This document shows positions 8,580 to 17,930 of a DNA stretch of 64,000 bases, in pieces. The DNA is taken from the NCBI RefSeq assembly GCF_042429435.1, contig NZ_JBHMAF010000200.1, one strand, 5' to 3'. The notes beneath the pieces were generated by a model. That model did no database searches and had not been told where the DNA came from. It saw nothing but the letters and a program-made list of their open reading frames with translations. Each line of letters begins with the position of its first letter. Positions within the stretch are counted from its first letter, which is position 1. Source of the DNA: Ectobacillus funiculus. GTDB taxonomy: Bacteria > Bacillota > Bacilli > Bacillales > Bacillaceae_G. Made by a program: the position numbers and the translations under genes.

Positions 8580-9576
8580 GGGGAAAAACCTAACGGAAGA
8601 GGAAGTATACGAGGCTGGCCTGCAGCTTGTGGACGGAGACATATCAGATAGTGAGATAGCAGCATTTTTAGTCGGTTTAAAGCTAAAGGGAGAAACCTCT
8701 GATGAAATTTTCGGCCTCGTCCGCGCATTGCGGGCGAAGGCGGTGCCGTTTCGAAAAACAATTGCCGGCGCGATGGATAATTGTGGAACAGGCGGAGACG
8801 GCGCACAAACGTTTAATATTAGCACAACAACAGCGTTTGTATTAGCAGGTGCCGGAGTTAAGGTTGCTAAGCATGGCAGTCGCGCTGTATCAAGCAAAAC
8901 AGGGAGTGCGGATGTGCTTGAGCGATTGGGAGTAAATATTGCTTGCCCGCCGGAGGAAATTGAGCGATTATTAGAGACAGTAGGAATTGCATTTTTATTT
9001 GCGCCAGCTGTGCATCCGGCGCTAAAGCGGGTTGCTAAAATCCGAAAAGAACTGAATATTCCAACGATATTTAACTTTATCGGTCCGCTGACAAACCCGA
9101 TTGACCTAGAAACACAGCTGATTGGTATCTATAAACGGGAAATGCTGCGACCGGTTGCAGGGGTGCTGCATAAGCTTGGCAGAAAACGAGCAGTTGTGCT
9201 GAACGGGAACGGATCTTTAGATGAGGCGTCGCTGCAAGGGGAAAATCATATCGTTCTTCTTGAGGATGGAAACATCCAAGAAATCATTGTGAGTCCAGAG
9301 GAATTCGGTTTTGAACGTGTGCCGAACAGCGCGATTCGCGGCGGTATGTCAGAGGAAAATGCACGTATTACACTTGATATTTTACAGGGAGAGCCAGGTC
9401 CGCATCGCGATACAGTATTGCTAAACGCAGCATTAGCGCTGTTTGCGAACGGAAAGGCAAAAACAATTGGGGAAGGCGTGGAGCTGGCGAAGGAGAGCAT
9501 TGATTCTAAAAGTGCGCTCGCAAAGCTTCAGCAGCTGGCAAAAGAAAGCAATAAGACCAAAGAAGAGGTGAAATAA
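8551..9576 (+). CDS. trpD: Anthranilate phosphoribosyltransferase
   Basis: 341 residues. Transfers the phosphoribosyl group of PRPP to anthranilate. Diagnostic motifs are NCGTGGDG (PRPP/Mg site, residues about 77-84), KHGSRAVSSKTGSADVLE and NFIGPLTNP. ATG 8551 follows AAAGGGGGAGCCGCC and overlaps trpG by 29 bp. The stop is immediately followed by the trpC ATG. Confidence 0.97.
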   Translation: MNLYLRKLIEGKNLTEEEVYEAGLQLVDGDISDSEIAAFLVGLKLKGETSDEIFGLVRALRAKAVPFRKTIAGAMDNCGTGGDGAQTFNISTTTAFVLAGAGVKVAKHGSRAVSSKTGSADVLERLGVNIACPPEEIERLLETVGIAFLFAPAVHPALKRVAKIRKELNIPTIFNFIGPLTNPIDLETQLIGIYKREMLRPVAGVLHKLGRKRAVVLNGNGSLDEASLQGENHIVLLEDGNIQEIIVSPEEFGFERVPNSAIRGGMSEENARITLDILQGEPGPHRDTVLLNAALALFANGKAKTIGEGVELAKESIDSKSALAKLQQLAKESNKTKEEVK

Positions 9577-10335
9577 ATGGGAACGATTTTAGATACAATT
9601 TTGGACCAAAAGCGCATAGAGGTTGAGGAGCTGAAGCAACAAACATTTTCTAAGGAAAAAAAGCCGCATGCGTCACTTGCAGAGAGCTTGCGTAATAAAA
9701 GCTTAACCATTATCTCAGAAATTAAGCGAGCATCTCCTTCTAAAGGAGATTTAAACTTAAATGTTGATGTACAAGAGCAGGGGAAAACGTATGAACGCTG
9801 CGGAGCGAGTGCAATTTCTGTATTAACAGATACAAAGTTTTTCAAGGGCTCGTTTGCAGATTTAGAAAAAGTGCGGGAGGTTACGACAGTACCGCTTTTA
9901 TGCAAGGACTTTGTGATTGATGAGGTCCAAATTGACCGCGCAAATGATGCAGGCGCAGATATTATTTTATTAATTGTTGCGGCTTTATCACAGCAGCGTT
10001 TGCAAGAGCTGTATAATTACGCAACGTCATATGGACTGGATGTAATTGTAGAAGTTCATGATGAAGAGGAGCTGGAAACAGCACTTTCCATTCAGCCAGC
10101 GATTGTTGGTGTGAATAACCGTAATTTGAAAACATTTGAGGTTACGCTTGAAACAACAGAGCGTTTAGCGGAACGTATTGTAAGCTCAGGTGCATTATTT
10201 ATTAGCGAAAGCGGCATTAAAACGAGAGAAGATGTAGAACGAGTACAGCGTGCGGGTGCAAAGGGAATCCTTGTTGGAGAAGCGTTTATGACGGCAGCTT
10301 CGCTTGAGGAATTGTTTGCGGGATTGCAGGTGTAA
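9577..10335 (+). CDS. trpC: Indole-3-glycerol phosphate synthase
   Basis: 252 residues, TIM barrel. Cyclises CdRP to indole-3-glycerol phosphate. SEIKRASPSKGDL holds the catalytic-loop Glu/Lys; CKDFVID, VGVNNRNL and FISESGIK are the other conserved barrel strands, with the phosphate site near GEAFM at the end. Start ATG follows AAGAGGTGAAATA and abuts the trpD stop. Confidence 0.97.
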   Translation: MGTILDTILDQKRIEVEELKQQTFSKEKKPHASLAESLRNKSLTIISEIKRASPSKGDLNLNVDVQEQGKTYERCGASAISVLTDTKFFKGSFADLEKVREVTTVPLLCKDFVIDEVQIDRANDAGADIILLIVAALSQQRLQELYNYATSYGLDVIVEVHDEEELETALSIQPAIVGVNNRNLKTFEVTLETTERLAERIVSSGALFISESGIKTREDVERVQRAGAKGILVGEAFMTAASLEELFAGLQV

Positions 10336-10340
10336 GAGGC

Positions 10341-10958
10341 ATGAAGGTAAAGGTTTGCGGGATTACGGACGTAGAGACAGCAAAGAAAACATGTGAGTAT
10401 GGGACGGATGCACTTGGATTCGTATTTGCGAAAAGCAAGCGCCAGGTGACACCGGAGCAGGCAGCGGAAATCATTGCCCAGCTGCCAAAGCATGTTCTGA
10501 AAATTGGTGTATTTGTGAACGAAACGCCAGAAAGAGTGCAAGCTATTGTAAAGCAGTGCGGTCTTGACTATGCCCAGCTGCACGGAGAAGAAGATGAAGC
10601 GTACTGCAAGGACATACAGGTTCCTGCGATTAAAGCATTCGGCGTTGCATCGCCTGAAGCGATTCAGCAGGCGACGAAATATGAGGTAGATTATGTGCTG
10701 TTCGACAGTCCAAAAGAGGAGTATCATGGCGGTAACGGAAAAACCTTTGATTGGAACGTTTTACAAGACATGCCTGAGGAACTTCGGTCAAAGCTTATTT
10801 TGGCAGGCGGCTTAAGTACGGACAATGTGAAGGAAGCAGCCGCTCTTGTTCGTCCCTATATGATTGATGCAAGCAGCAGCTTAGAAACGGATGGAAAAAA
10901 AGACGTAAAGAAAATAAAGGAATTTATAGAAAAAGTGAAGGAGAGTCAGCATGCTTAA
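10341..10958 (+). CDS. trpF: Phosphoribosylanthranilate isomerase
   Basis: 205 residues. Amadori isomerase converting PRA to CdRP. KVCGIT at the N terminus holds the catalytic Cys and FVFAKSKRQVTP the phosphate-loop region; QLHGEE, LFDS and LAGGLSTDNV are conserved barrel strands. It is a separate protein, as in Bacillus generally, not fused to trpC. Overlaps trpB by 8 bp. Confidence 0.96.
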   Translation: MKVKVCGITDVETAKKTCEYGTDALGFVFAKSKRQVTPEQAAEIIAQLPKHVLKIGVFVNETPERVQAIVKQCGLDYAQLHGEEDEAYCKDIQVPAIKAFGVASPEAIQQATKYEVDYVLFDSPKEEYHGGNGKTFDWNVLQDMPEELRSKLILAGGLSTDNVKEAAALVRPYMIDASSSLETDGKKDVKKIKEFIEKVKESQHA

Positions 10959-12150
10959 CTACACATATCCAGATGAACGAGGACATTATGGCATTTACGG
11001 AGGACGCTATATTCCAGAAACATTAATGCAGTCAGTATTGGAATTAGAGGCTGCGTATAAGGAAGCGATGGAGGATGAAGCGTTCATCGCACAGCTGAAC
11101 CATTACTTAGAAAAATATGTTGGTCGCGCAACACCGCTGTACCTTGCAGAAAATTTAACAAAAAGATTAGGCGGAGCGAAAATTTACTTAAAGCGTGAAG
11201 ATTTGAATCATACCGGTGCTCATAAAATTAACAACACAATCGGCCAGGCTTTATTAGCGGTTCGGATGGGGAAAAAGAAGGTTGTTGCTGAAACAGGCGC
11301 AGGCCAGCATGGGGTTGCGACTGCGACGGTTTGTGCATTGCTTGGGCTTGAATGTATCATCTTTATGGGAGAAGAAGATATTCAGCGCCAAAAGCTAAAC
11401 GTATTTCGTATGGAATTGCTAGGAGCGAAGGTGCAAGGCGTCTCCTCTGGAAGTGCAACACTAAAGGATGCAGTAAATGAAGCGCTTCGCTACTGGGTAA
11501 CAAATGTGGCGGATACGCATTACATTATGGGTTCTGTACTTGGACCTCACCCATTCCCGCAAATTGTACGCGACTTCCAAAGCATAATTGGAACAGAAAC
11601 TATTGAGCAATACTTGGCTGAAGAAGGCAAAATGCCAGAAGCAGTGGTAGCCTGCATCGGCGGCGGCAGCAATGCGATGGGAATGTTTTATCCATTTGTT
11701 CCGCATGAAGAGGTAAAGATGTACGGAGTGGAAGCGGCAGGTTCTGGTGTGGACACTGAGAAGCACGCGGCAACATTAACAAAGGGCAGAGTCGGCGTAT
11801 TGCACGGTTCCATGATGTATTTGCTGCAAAATGAAGACGGACAGATTCAAGAAGCACACTCCATCTCGGCGGGTCTTGATTATCCAGGTGTTGGACCAGA
11901 ACATAGCCTTTTAAAGGATTTAGGACGTGCTGAGTATCATTCTGTAACGGATGAGGAAGCGTTAGAGGCATTTCAATTGCTAGCGCGTGAAGAAGGAATT
12001 ATTCCAGCATTGGAAAGCTCTCATGCAATTGCATTCGTATTGAAGCTTGCACCAACGATGAAGAAGGAAGAAGGCATTGTCGTTTGCTTATCAGGACGTG
12101 GTGATAAAGACGTAGAAAGCGTAAAAGGCTACTTGGCAGGGAGGAAATAA
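10951..12150 (+). CDS. trpB: Tryptophan synthase beta chain
   Basis: 399 residues, PLP enzyme condensing indole and serine. The PLP lysine is in NHTGAHKINN (residues about 84-93), the phosphate-binding loop is GGGSNAMG, and GRGDKDV is near the C terminus. Start at 10951 after AAGGAGAGTCAGC; this is the trpB1 type that partners TrpA. trpA begins 2 bp past the stop. Confidence 0.98.
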   Translation: MLNYTYPDERGHYGIYGGRYIPETLMQSVLELEAAYKEAMEDEAFIAQLNHYLEKYVGRATPLYLAENLTKRLGGAKIYLKREDLNHTGAHKINNTIGQALLAVRMGKKKVVAETGAGQHGVATATVCALLGLECIIFMGEEDIQRQKLNVFRMELLGAKVQGVSSGSATLKDAVNEALRYWVTNVADTHYIMGSVLGPHPFPQIVRDFQSIIGTETIEQYLAEEGKMPEAVVACIGGGSNAMGMFYPFVPHEEVKMYGVEAAGSGVDTEKHAATLTKGRVGVLHGSMMYLLQNEDGQIQEAHSISAGLDYPGVGPEHSLLKDLGRAEYHSVTDEEALEAFQLLAREEGIIPALESSHAIAFVLKLAPTMKKEEGIVVCLSGRGDKDVESVKGYLAGRK

Positions 12151-12151
12151 C

Positions 12152-12940
12152 ATGGGAGCAGAACGTATTGAAGGCGTATTCCAAAAGTTAAAGGCAGCAG
12201 GAGAAAAAGCATTCGTACCGTACATTATGGCGGGTGACGGAGGTTTAGAGAAGCTGAAGGAAACAATTTTATTTTTAGATCAAGAAGGAGCAAGTGTGCT
12301 TGAAATCGGTATTCCATTCTCTGATCCGGTTGCGGATGGTCCAACGATTCAGCGTGCTGGTAAACGTGCTCTTGATAACGGGACAACACTAAGCGATATT
12401 TTTCAAGCGCTTATAGAGGTTCGCCCGCATGTATCCGTACCATTTGTCTTAATGACATATTTAAATCCAATCCTGTCCTTTGGACGTGAACGTTTTATTG
12501 AGAAGTGTGTACAGGCTGGTGTTGACGGTTTAATCATTCCAGATTTGCCGTTTGAGCACAATGATGTACTGTCTCCGGTTCTAAAGCCAGCAAATATTGC
12601 GCTTATTCCACTTGTTACATTAACGAGTCCGATTGAGCGTATTCGTAAAATCGCATCCGAAGCGAGCGGCTTCTTATATGCGGTAACGGTAACAGGTGTA
12701 ACAGGTGTGCGCCGTGAGTTTCAAGAGAGCTTGTTCACATACCTAGAACAAGTAAAGAGTGTCACAACATTACCTGTATTAGCTGGATTCGGTATTTCTA
12801 CACCAGAGCATGTAAAGGAAATGGCAAAAATATGTGATGGTGTAGTTGTCGGCAGCCGTATTATTGACCTATTGGAAGAGGGAAATAAGGAAGGTATTCG
12901 TGATTTGATTCAAGCTGCACGTACTGTGGCAGCAAAATGA
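12152..12940 (+). CDS. trpA: Tryptophan synthase alpha chain
   Basis: 262 residues. Cleaves indole-3-glycerol phosphate to indole and G3P within the alpha2-beta2 complex. LEIGIPFSDPVADGP carries the catalytic Glu and Asp; IIPDLP and the glycine-rich phosphate loop GFGISTPEHV follow. The ribosome binding site GGGAGG overlaps the trpB end. Last gene of the operon, followed at once by a terminator. Confidence 0.97.
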   Translation: MGAERIEGVFQKLKAAGEKAFVPYIMAGDGGLEKLKETILFLDQEGASVLEIGIPFSDPVADGPTIQRAGKRALDNGTTLSDIFQALIEVRPHVSVPFVLMTYLNPILSFGRERFIEKCVQAGVDGLIIPDLPFEHNDVLSPVLKPANIALIPLVTLTSPIERIRKIASEASGFLYAVTVTGVTGVRREFQESLFTYLEQVKSVTTLPVLAGFGISTPEHVKEMAKICDGVVVGSRIIDLLEEGNKEGIRDLIQAARTVAAK

Positions 12941-12949
12941 GAAATAAGC

Positions 12950-12980
12950 AGGGGTGTCCTAGTATAGGGCACCTCTTTTA
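12950..12980 (+). terminator. Terminator of the trp operon
   Basis: AGGGGTGTCCT (12950-12960) pairs with AGGGCACCTCT (12966-12976) over a 5-nt loop and exits in TTTT, 10 bp after the trpA stop. Confidence 0.85.
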
Positions 12981-13001
12981 CATTATAAAGAAAAAAGAAT
13001 T

Positions 13002-13038
13002 ATAACAGTTTTCTTATTGTGGTTATCTGTTATATAAT
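13002..13038 (+). promoter_or_regulatory. Possible promoter with overlapping inverted repeat upstream of the permease gene
   Basis: TATAAT lies at 13033-13038. Inverted repeats ATAACAG (13002-13008) and CTGTTAT (13027-13033) flank the position where the -35 would lie and touch the -10, as an operator would. No regulator gene is adjacent, so its use is inference. Confidence 0.35.
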
Positions 13039-13091
13039 ACATTTAGATAGAAACCGAACTGCCTAAATTCTTATCCAAAAGGTGATAAAAC

Positions 13092-14594
13092 ATGGAAATC
13101 TTTCTCGCTCTTAGTCCTATTCTGAGTATTTTTCTGTTTTTATTTGCTTTTAAGCAAACATCTTTTCGATCTGCCATTTTCTCTTATTTTGTTTGCTTAG
13201 GTATCGTACTTTTGTTTCAGCCCTTTCAACTCCATATGGGAGAAATCCTGCATGCGACGGCAAAGGGGGCACTGATTTGCTTCATTGTTGCGTATGTTTT
13301 ATTTTTTGGTATTTTTTTATTTCACCTTATGAATCAAATAGGTTTAATTCAGTCTATCGCCTCTTTTGTGTCGGATACAACGAATGATCGTATGATGCAG
13401 ACTTTGCTTATATGTTTTGGGATATGTCCGCTTATTGAATCAGCAAGCGGATTTGGCATTGGTTTTATGGTGGCTGCCCCGATTTTTTTATCGCTTGGTT
13501 ACCCGCCATTTCAGGCTGCGCTTCTTTCCTTTATTGGGCTGCTAGCTAGCTCATGGGGAGCGCTTGCAACTGGAACGATTATCGGTTCGCAGCTTGTGAA
13601 CATTCCGCTATCTGTTATTGGATCTAGTACTGCAATTTTAAGTACACCTATTTTTGCATATATGATGATCACTTCCCTGTACATAGTAGGGGGCTGGAGG
13701 GCAGTTCAGGAAAAATGGCTGGAGCTTTTAGGTTTTTTTCTGCTATTCTCGCTGTCTATCTTCCTATTTAGTAAGTATGTAAGTGTGGAGCTTGCGGGTA
13801 TTTTAAGTCCATTGATGACGATTGCTTTTGGATTCATTCGTATCAAAGCTTCCGCCGCTAAGCGAAAAGTGACATATTCACAAAGCGCAGCCTCATTATC
13901 TGGGGAAAACCGAAGCATTATTAAAATATTAAGCCCATACTTGTTTCTTACTGTATGTATTTTGCTTTCACGCTTAATTCCAAATGTTTCTCATACGCTA
14001 CAATCAACATTTATCCTAGATTTACCATCTTATTCTTATAAGCTCGCACTTTTATATTCACCTGGATTTTGGCTCGGTCTTACATGCATGTTTACGATTA
14101 TGCTGTTTCATGTCCCGTTTTCAATTGTGAAACAGTCATTATGCAGTACAGTGCGGCAATGGATTCCGTTTGCGGTTACGACCACAATGTTTATTTCTAT
14201 CTCAGAAATAATGGGCGTTTCTGGTATGCATCAGCTGCTCGCACAAACGGCAGGTGATGCGTTTGGAAAAATGTTTATGATTGTGACGCCATTTATTGGG
14301 GCAATAGGAGGGTTTTTAACCGGAAGCAATGCCGGCTCGAATGCCATGTTTATTAAGCTGCAGGTACAAACAGCACAGCATGTCGGCTTATCTTGGCAAT
14401 CAATTTCTATAAGCCAAAACGCAAGCTCGTCTATTTCAACGATTGCCTGTCCGTCTCGCATTACGCTTGGCGCTTATTTATGTAACATTCCGTCTCGTGA
14501 GAATGAGCTGCTTCGCACAACAACGCTGATGATTAGTGGAGCAGTGATGATTGTATTGATTGAAACCGTATCATGGTTAACAATGTTTCAATAA
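13092..14594 (+). CDS. L-lactate permease (LctP) family transporter
   Basis: 500 residues with about 12-14 hydrophobic segments. Family hallmarks are the IESASGFGIGFMVAAPIF segment near residue 115, the GLLASSWGALATGTIIGSQ segment, and the C-terminal GFLTGSNAGSNAMF. LctP proteins carry L-lactate, and in some cases glycolate, with protons. It is somewhat shorter than the usual 540-560 residues and stands alone, with no lactate dehydrogenase or lut genes nearby, so the substrate is not certain. ATG 13092 follows AAAAGGTGATAAAAC. Confidence 0.85.
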   Translation: MEIFLALSPILSIFLFLFAFKQTSFRSAIFSYFVCLGIVLLFQPFQLHMGEILHATAKGALICFIVAYVLFFGIFLFHLMNQIGLIQSIASFVSDTTNDRMMQTLLICFGICPLIESASGFGIGFMVAAPIFLSLGYPPFQAALLSFIGLLASSWGALATGTIIGSQLVNIPLSVIGSSTAILSTPIFAYMMITSLYIVGGWRAVQEKWLELLGFFLLFSLSIFLFSKYVSVELAGILSPLMTIAFGFIRIKASAAKRKVTYSQSAASLSGENRSIIKILSPYLFLTVCILLSRLIPNVSHTLQSTFILDLPSYSYKLALLYSPGFWLGLTCMFTIMLFHVPFSIVKQSLCSTVRQWIPFAVTTTMFISISEIMGVSGMHQLLAQTAGDAFGKMFMIVTPFIGAIGGFLTGSNAGSNAMFIKLQVQTAQHVGLSWQSISISQNASSSISTIACPSRITLGAYLCNIPSRENELLRTTTLMISGAVMIVLIETVSWLTMFQ

Positions 14595-14855
14595 GAAAAC
14601 GCACGATACGAGTATATCCCGCTGTAATAATGAAGAATTTAAAATATTTTCCAATTTATTGGTTTACAATAAACTCCTATTTGTATATAATTTACTGTGC
14701 AAGAATCAGTTTCCTAAGAGTAAGTCGAATAGAATGATGAACTGTATGACAATTGTAATGATTCATATGGCTACAACTTCATACGGTCTTATCTTTGATT
14801 TGACCGCGCTGATACGGAACTGCAAACTGCCCAGTTTTTTTGCCCAAAATTATTC

Positions 14856-14887
14856 AACCGCAGGACGAATTGTGTCCTGCGGTTTTT
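14856..14887 (+). terminator. Rho-independent terminator
   Basis: Perfect 11-bp stem AACCGCAGGAC/GTCCTGCGGTT followed by TTT. It lies about 260 bp past the permease stop. I see no gene in the 14595-14855 stretch, so it may end a long 3' UTR. 14888-15120 likewise shows nothing convincing. Confidence 0.7.
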
Positions 14888-15120
14888 GTTGTGAAAGGGT
14901 GCCACATTGCCTATAATCAAGCGTGCATTAGATGAAGATTTACGTCTATTCAGAGAAGAATTCAGAAAAAAGTTTTGCAGTCTCTGTTTTCAATAACTGG
15001 ATTCTAGAAACAAAGGAATTGTCTCCTTCTGCATGTAAAAGCACTGACAAAAGTATCAGTATGCCTAGGTTTTGGGTACTTATGGAAGTAACCTTAGGGG
15101 TTTTGTACTTGAAACGTTTT

Positions 15121-15229
15121 TTACACTTTAAGAAAGTATAAATTTCTAGCTAGAAGACAATTCGACATAGTTGGAGATTTTAGGAATAAAGTATAAGGGC
15201 GACTACGCCTCTGTCTTCGCAATTGACCC
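15121..15229 (+). repeat. Dispersed intergenic repeat, copy C
   Basis: Head TTACACTTTAAGAAAGTATA is nearly identical to copy B. The middle AATTCGACATAGTTGGAGATT and CTACGCCTCTGTCTTCGC follow; the tail is truncated after CGC. Located between the permease and cysteine synthase genes. Confidence 0.8.
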
Positions 15230-15353
15230 TATGGCTAGGAAATGATACGTTATGTTTATATTCTCCTATTAATCTTAACTGAAAACAGGAATTTAAAACC
15301 CGCTGTAGGAAAAGATGATATGTATCATACAAATAGTAATAAAGGAGATTGGG

Positions 15354-16274
15354 ATGAACGTATACAATCATGTAACAGAATTAATTGGAAAAACACCGCT
15401 TGTTCGGTTAAATCGGCTTGTGCCACCTGAGGCAGCTGACGTGTATGTAAAGCTGGAAATGTTTAATCCGTCCCGCAGCGTAAAGGATCGGGCTGCATAT
15501 AACTTAATTGCGCAAGCGGAAGAACAAGGCCTGATTCGTCCAGGGGATACAATTATTGAGCCGACGAGTGGTAATACGGGTATTGGATTAGCAATGAATG
15601 CAGCGGCGAAAGGATATAAAGCTATTTTAGTCATGCCTGATAATATGTCAAAAGAGCGTATTAATATTTTAAAGGCCTACGGAGCAGAAGTTGTGTTAAC
15701 ACGGGCTGCTGACCGCATGCCGGGCGCTATTCGGAAGGCGCTGGAGCTTCGGGAGCAAATTCCGGGGAGCTTTATTCCGCAGCAGTTTGAAAACAAAGCG
15801 AATCCGGATATTCATCGCATTACAACCGCGCTTGAAATTTATGAGCAAATGGAAGGGAAGTTGGATGCGTTTGTCGCAACTGCCGGAACAGGCGGTACGA
15901 TTACGGGAACAGGCGAAGTGCTGAAGGAAAAAATACAAGGGTTGTATGTAGCGGTTGTTGAACCAAAGGGATCTCCAGTTTTATCTGGTGGACAACCAGG
16001 GCCGCATAAGCTTGTTGGTACAAGCCCTGGCTTCGTCCCTCCTATTTTAAATACAAGTATATATGATGAAATTATCCAAATTGCTGATGAAGAGGCGTTA
16101 GAAACAACAAGAAACCTTGCGAGACTGGAAGGCATTTTAGTCGGTCCTTCATCAGGTGCAGCGGTCTATGCAGCTATAATGATAGCGAAACGGTTAGGCA
16201 CGGGTAAACGTGTGATATGCATTGCTCCTGATACCGGTGAGAGATATCTAAGCATGAATATTTTCGATGAATAA
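15354..16274 (+). CDS. cysK: Cysteine synthase (O-acetylserine sulfhydrylase)
   Basis: 306 residues, PLP fold type II. The PLP lysine is in SRSVKDRAA (residues about 38-46), the substrate loop is PTSGNTGIGLAM, the phosphate cup is TAGTGGTITG, and the C-terminal serine motif is VGPSSGAA. Makes cysteine from O-acetylserine and sulfide. I use ATG 15354, 7 bases after AAAGGAGA, rather than the ATG at 15315. It could be one of several paralogues in the genome; the housekeeping copy need not be this one. Confidence 0.9.
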   Translation: MNVYNHVTELIGKTPLVRLNRLVPPEAADVYVKLEMFNPSRSVKDRAAYNLIAQAEEQGLIRPGDTIIEPTSGNTGIGLAMNAAAKGYKAILVMPDNMSKERINILKAYGAEVVLTRAADRMPGAIRKALELREQIPGSFIPQQFENKANPDIHRITTALEIYEQMEGKLDAFVATAGTGGTITGTGEVLKEKIQGLYVAVVEPKGSPVLSGGQPGPHKLVGTSPGFVPPILNTSIYDEIIQIADEEALETTRNLARLEGILVGPSSGAAVYAAIMIAKRLGTGKRVICIAPDTGERYLSMNIFDE

Positions 16275-16323
16275 CACCCTTGAAGAGGCTTCCGGCAGTT
16301 GGGGAAGTATCTTTAGTAGAGGG

Positions 16324-16373
16324 ATAACAAAATTGACCCAAAAGGGCATGCCCTTTTGGGTCAATTTTGTTAT
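16324..16373. terminator. 50-bp perfect palindrome, probable bidirectional terminator
   Basis: The sequence is self-complementary over 25 bp on each side of a GCATGC centre with no loop. It has T-rich and A-rich flanks (AACAAAATTGACCC on one side, its complement on the other). Placed 50 bp after the cysteine synthase stop. Confidence 0.7.
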
Positions 16374-16628
16374 ATGCGATGCGTTTTTTTATATATACTT
16401 TAATTTCTCAAATCGTATCCTTTAAGATGATATTTGTAAACTCAAATACATACAAATTTCAATAATCATTTACATCGGGAAAAAATGAATGAATCCGGCG
16501 ATTGCACAGGCTAGGAAACATGATATCCGCTTTTAATGGAGTTTCAAATTGTAAAAAAGGAGGATGTACATCTAATGGGTTTTCCTAATTGTAGCAACAA
16601 TGAAGCGATTTTATCACGTTAAAGGAAT

Positions 16629-16651
16629 AGGCAGGCTGCTTGAGCCTGCCT
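16629..16651 (-). terminator. Hairpin at the 3' end of the VOC gene
   Basis: AGGCAGGCT pairs with AGCCTGCCT around a short loop; the minus-strand exit ATTCCTTT is only moderately T-rich. It sits directly downstream of the minus-strand VOC gene. Confidence 0.6.
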
Positions 16652-16660
16652 GTCCGCTAA

Positions 16661-17059
16661 TTAGGAACGCTGTAGGTCTTTTTGCTCTACATGTAATTCA
16701 ATCAAATTCCCATCTGGGTCAGCACAGAATATTTGTGCAAAGCCGCTCATGCTATTTGGTTTCTCAAGCACTTCCACATGATTTTGCTGTAACCAATGTA
16801 AAGTTTGCTCATAATCTTTCACCCTCAACGCAAAATGCCCTTCTCTGCTGTTTAAGCTTTTATCAGATCGGATCGTTTGTGAATCTGGACGGACAAGTAA
16901 ATGAAGCTGCTGCTGCCCAATTGCATACCAGGCTCCTTCAAAGTCAAAATTTGGACGTTCAATTTCCTGTAAACAGAGAATTGTACTATAAAAGTGCTTT
17001 GCTTTTTCTAAATCAGTCACATTGATTCCGATATGATGAAGCTCCTCGTAATGAATCAA
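16661..17059 (-). CDS. Glyoxalase/bleomycin-resistance (VOC) family protein
   Basis: 132 residues with paired beta-alpha-beta-beta-beta modules: HHIGINVTDLEKAKHFYS at the N terminus and GHFALRVKDYEQTLHWL in the middle, ending in ADPDGNLIELH. Metal ligands His (HHIGINV), His (GHFAL) and Glu (LIELH) are present. Typically a metal-dependent lyase, dioxygenase or resistance protein; no substrate can be assigned. I chose TTG 17059 because it follows GGAAAGGGGA with 8-base spacing; an ATG at 17122 would add 21 atypical residues. Confidence 0.82.
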   Translation of the reverse strand: MIHYEELHHIGINVTDLEKAKHFYSTILCLQEIERPNFDFEGAWYAIGQQQLHLLVRPDSQTIRSDKSLNSREGHFALRVKDYEQTLHWLQQNHVEVLEKPNSMSGFAQIFCADPDGNLIELHVEQKDLQRS

Positions 17060-17236
17060 AACGATAATCCCCTTTCCTTTCCTATTCTTAGTCAAATATA
17101 CCTCTATCTCAGATGTTACCATAGCTTAGATCATAGTCGCTATTTTTGTAGTGTTGACTCAGTTGTCAATCTATTTGGAGTCTTTACATATTTTTATAAA
17201 AGGCCTAGAAATTTGTGATCTAAAGTGGGTGATATC

Positions 17237-17698
17237 GTGAGTGAGTTCTTTAAAAAGTTAAAAGGAACATTTAAAAGTGTAGCGGTGGATAAGGCTGTTT
17301 CTATTCCGATTACTGCAGATCGCTTATTATGGATGTTTCGCAAAGGAATAAAGGAACAAGAGGAGGAGATTCGGAATTTGGATGTATCCTTTCGCGGCGA
17401 GACAATATGCATTAGCGGTTTGACGACAAAACTTCTACTGCAGGTATATTTTGAATTTGATTTGAAGCCGTTGAAGGCGGAGTATAGAACCTTATACTTT
17501 ACGGTTCCGTATATGAAGCCGTTCAATCAAGAGTGGATGAAAAGAAAAGTTTTAAATAAACCACCATACACTGTGTATGAGGATCGGATGCTGAGGATGG
17601 ACTTAAATGGAATTGATACAATCAAGTCCATCCCAGTTGGAAGCATTAAGCATTTTGACATTCGGGATGGAAAGCTATGGGTGAAGATAGGGATGTAA
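17237..17698 (+). CDS. Conserved-looking protein of unknown function
   Basis: About 153 residues, no membrane segment or signal peptide. An amphipathic N terminus (SEFFKKLKGTFKSV) is followed by an all-beta-looking body (VSFRGETICISGLT, LYFTVPYMKP, HFDIRDGKLWVKIGM). I do not recognise the family. GTG 17237, preceded by GGTGAT, gives the most natural start; GTG 17225 is also in frame. Its codon use resembles neighbouring genes. The stop is 70 bp from the decayed gerAB-like gene on the other strand. Confidence 0.55.
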   Translation: MSEFFKKLKGTFKSVAVDKAVSIPITADRLLWMFRKGIKEQEEEIRNLDVSFRGETICISGLTTKLLLQVYFEFDLKPLKAEYRTLYFTVPYMKPFNQEWMKRKVLNKPPYTVYEDRMLRMDLNGIDTIKSIPVGSIKHFDIRDGKLWVKIGM

Positions 17699-17930
17699 TC
17701 CGAGATGCTAACGGTCATTGATTGTAAGAGATATTTTCAACAAGCAAAAGTGATACATGCACGGAGTTTATGTTTTTACTTTTTCTCTTTTTCTTAGTCT
17801 TGTACAAATTAATTCTATCACCATAAGCAAGAGAGGTATGTAGAGGATAAAGGGAGGGAAAATGTATTTTAAAGCAAATCTTCCTTGTGCAAAGTGAGAT
17901 TGTGAATTTGGAGCAATTGCTAGTGACATA

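Noticed and set aside
16575..16622. 15-codon ORF MGFPNCSNNEAILSR with a very good AAGGAGG site
   Set aside because: Too short, no family recognised and no conservation can be tested here; left unannotated although the ribosome binding site is striking.
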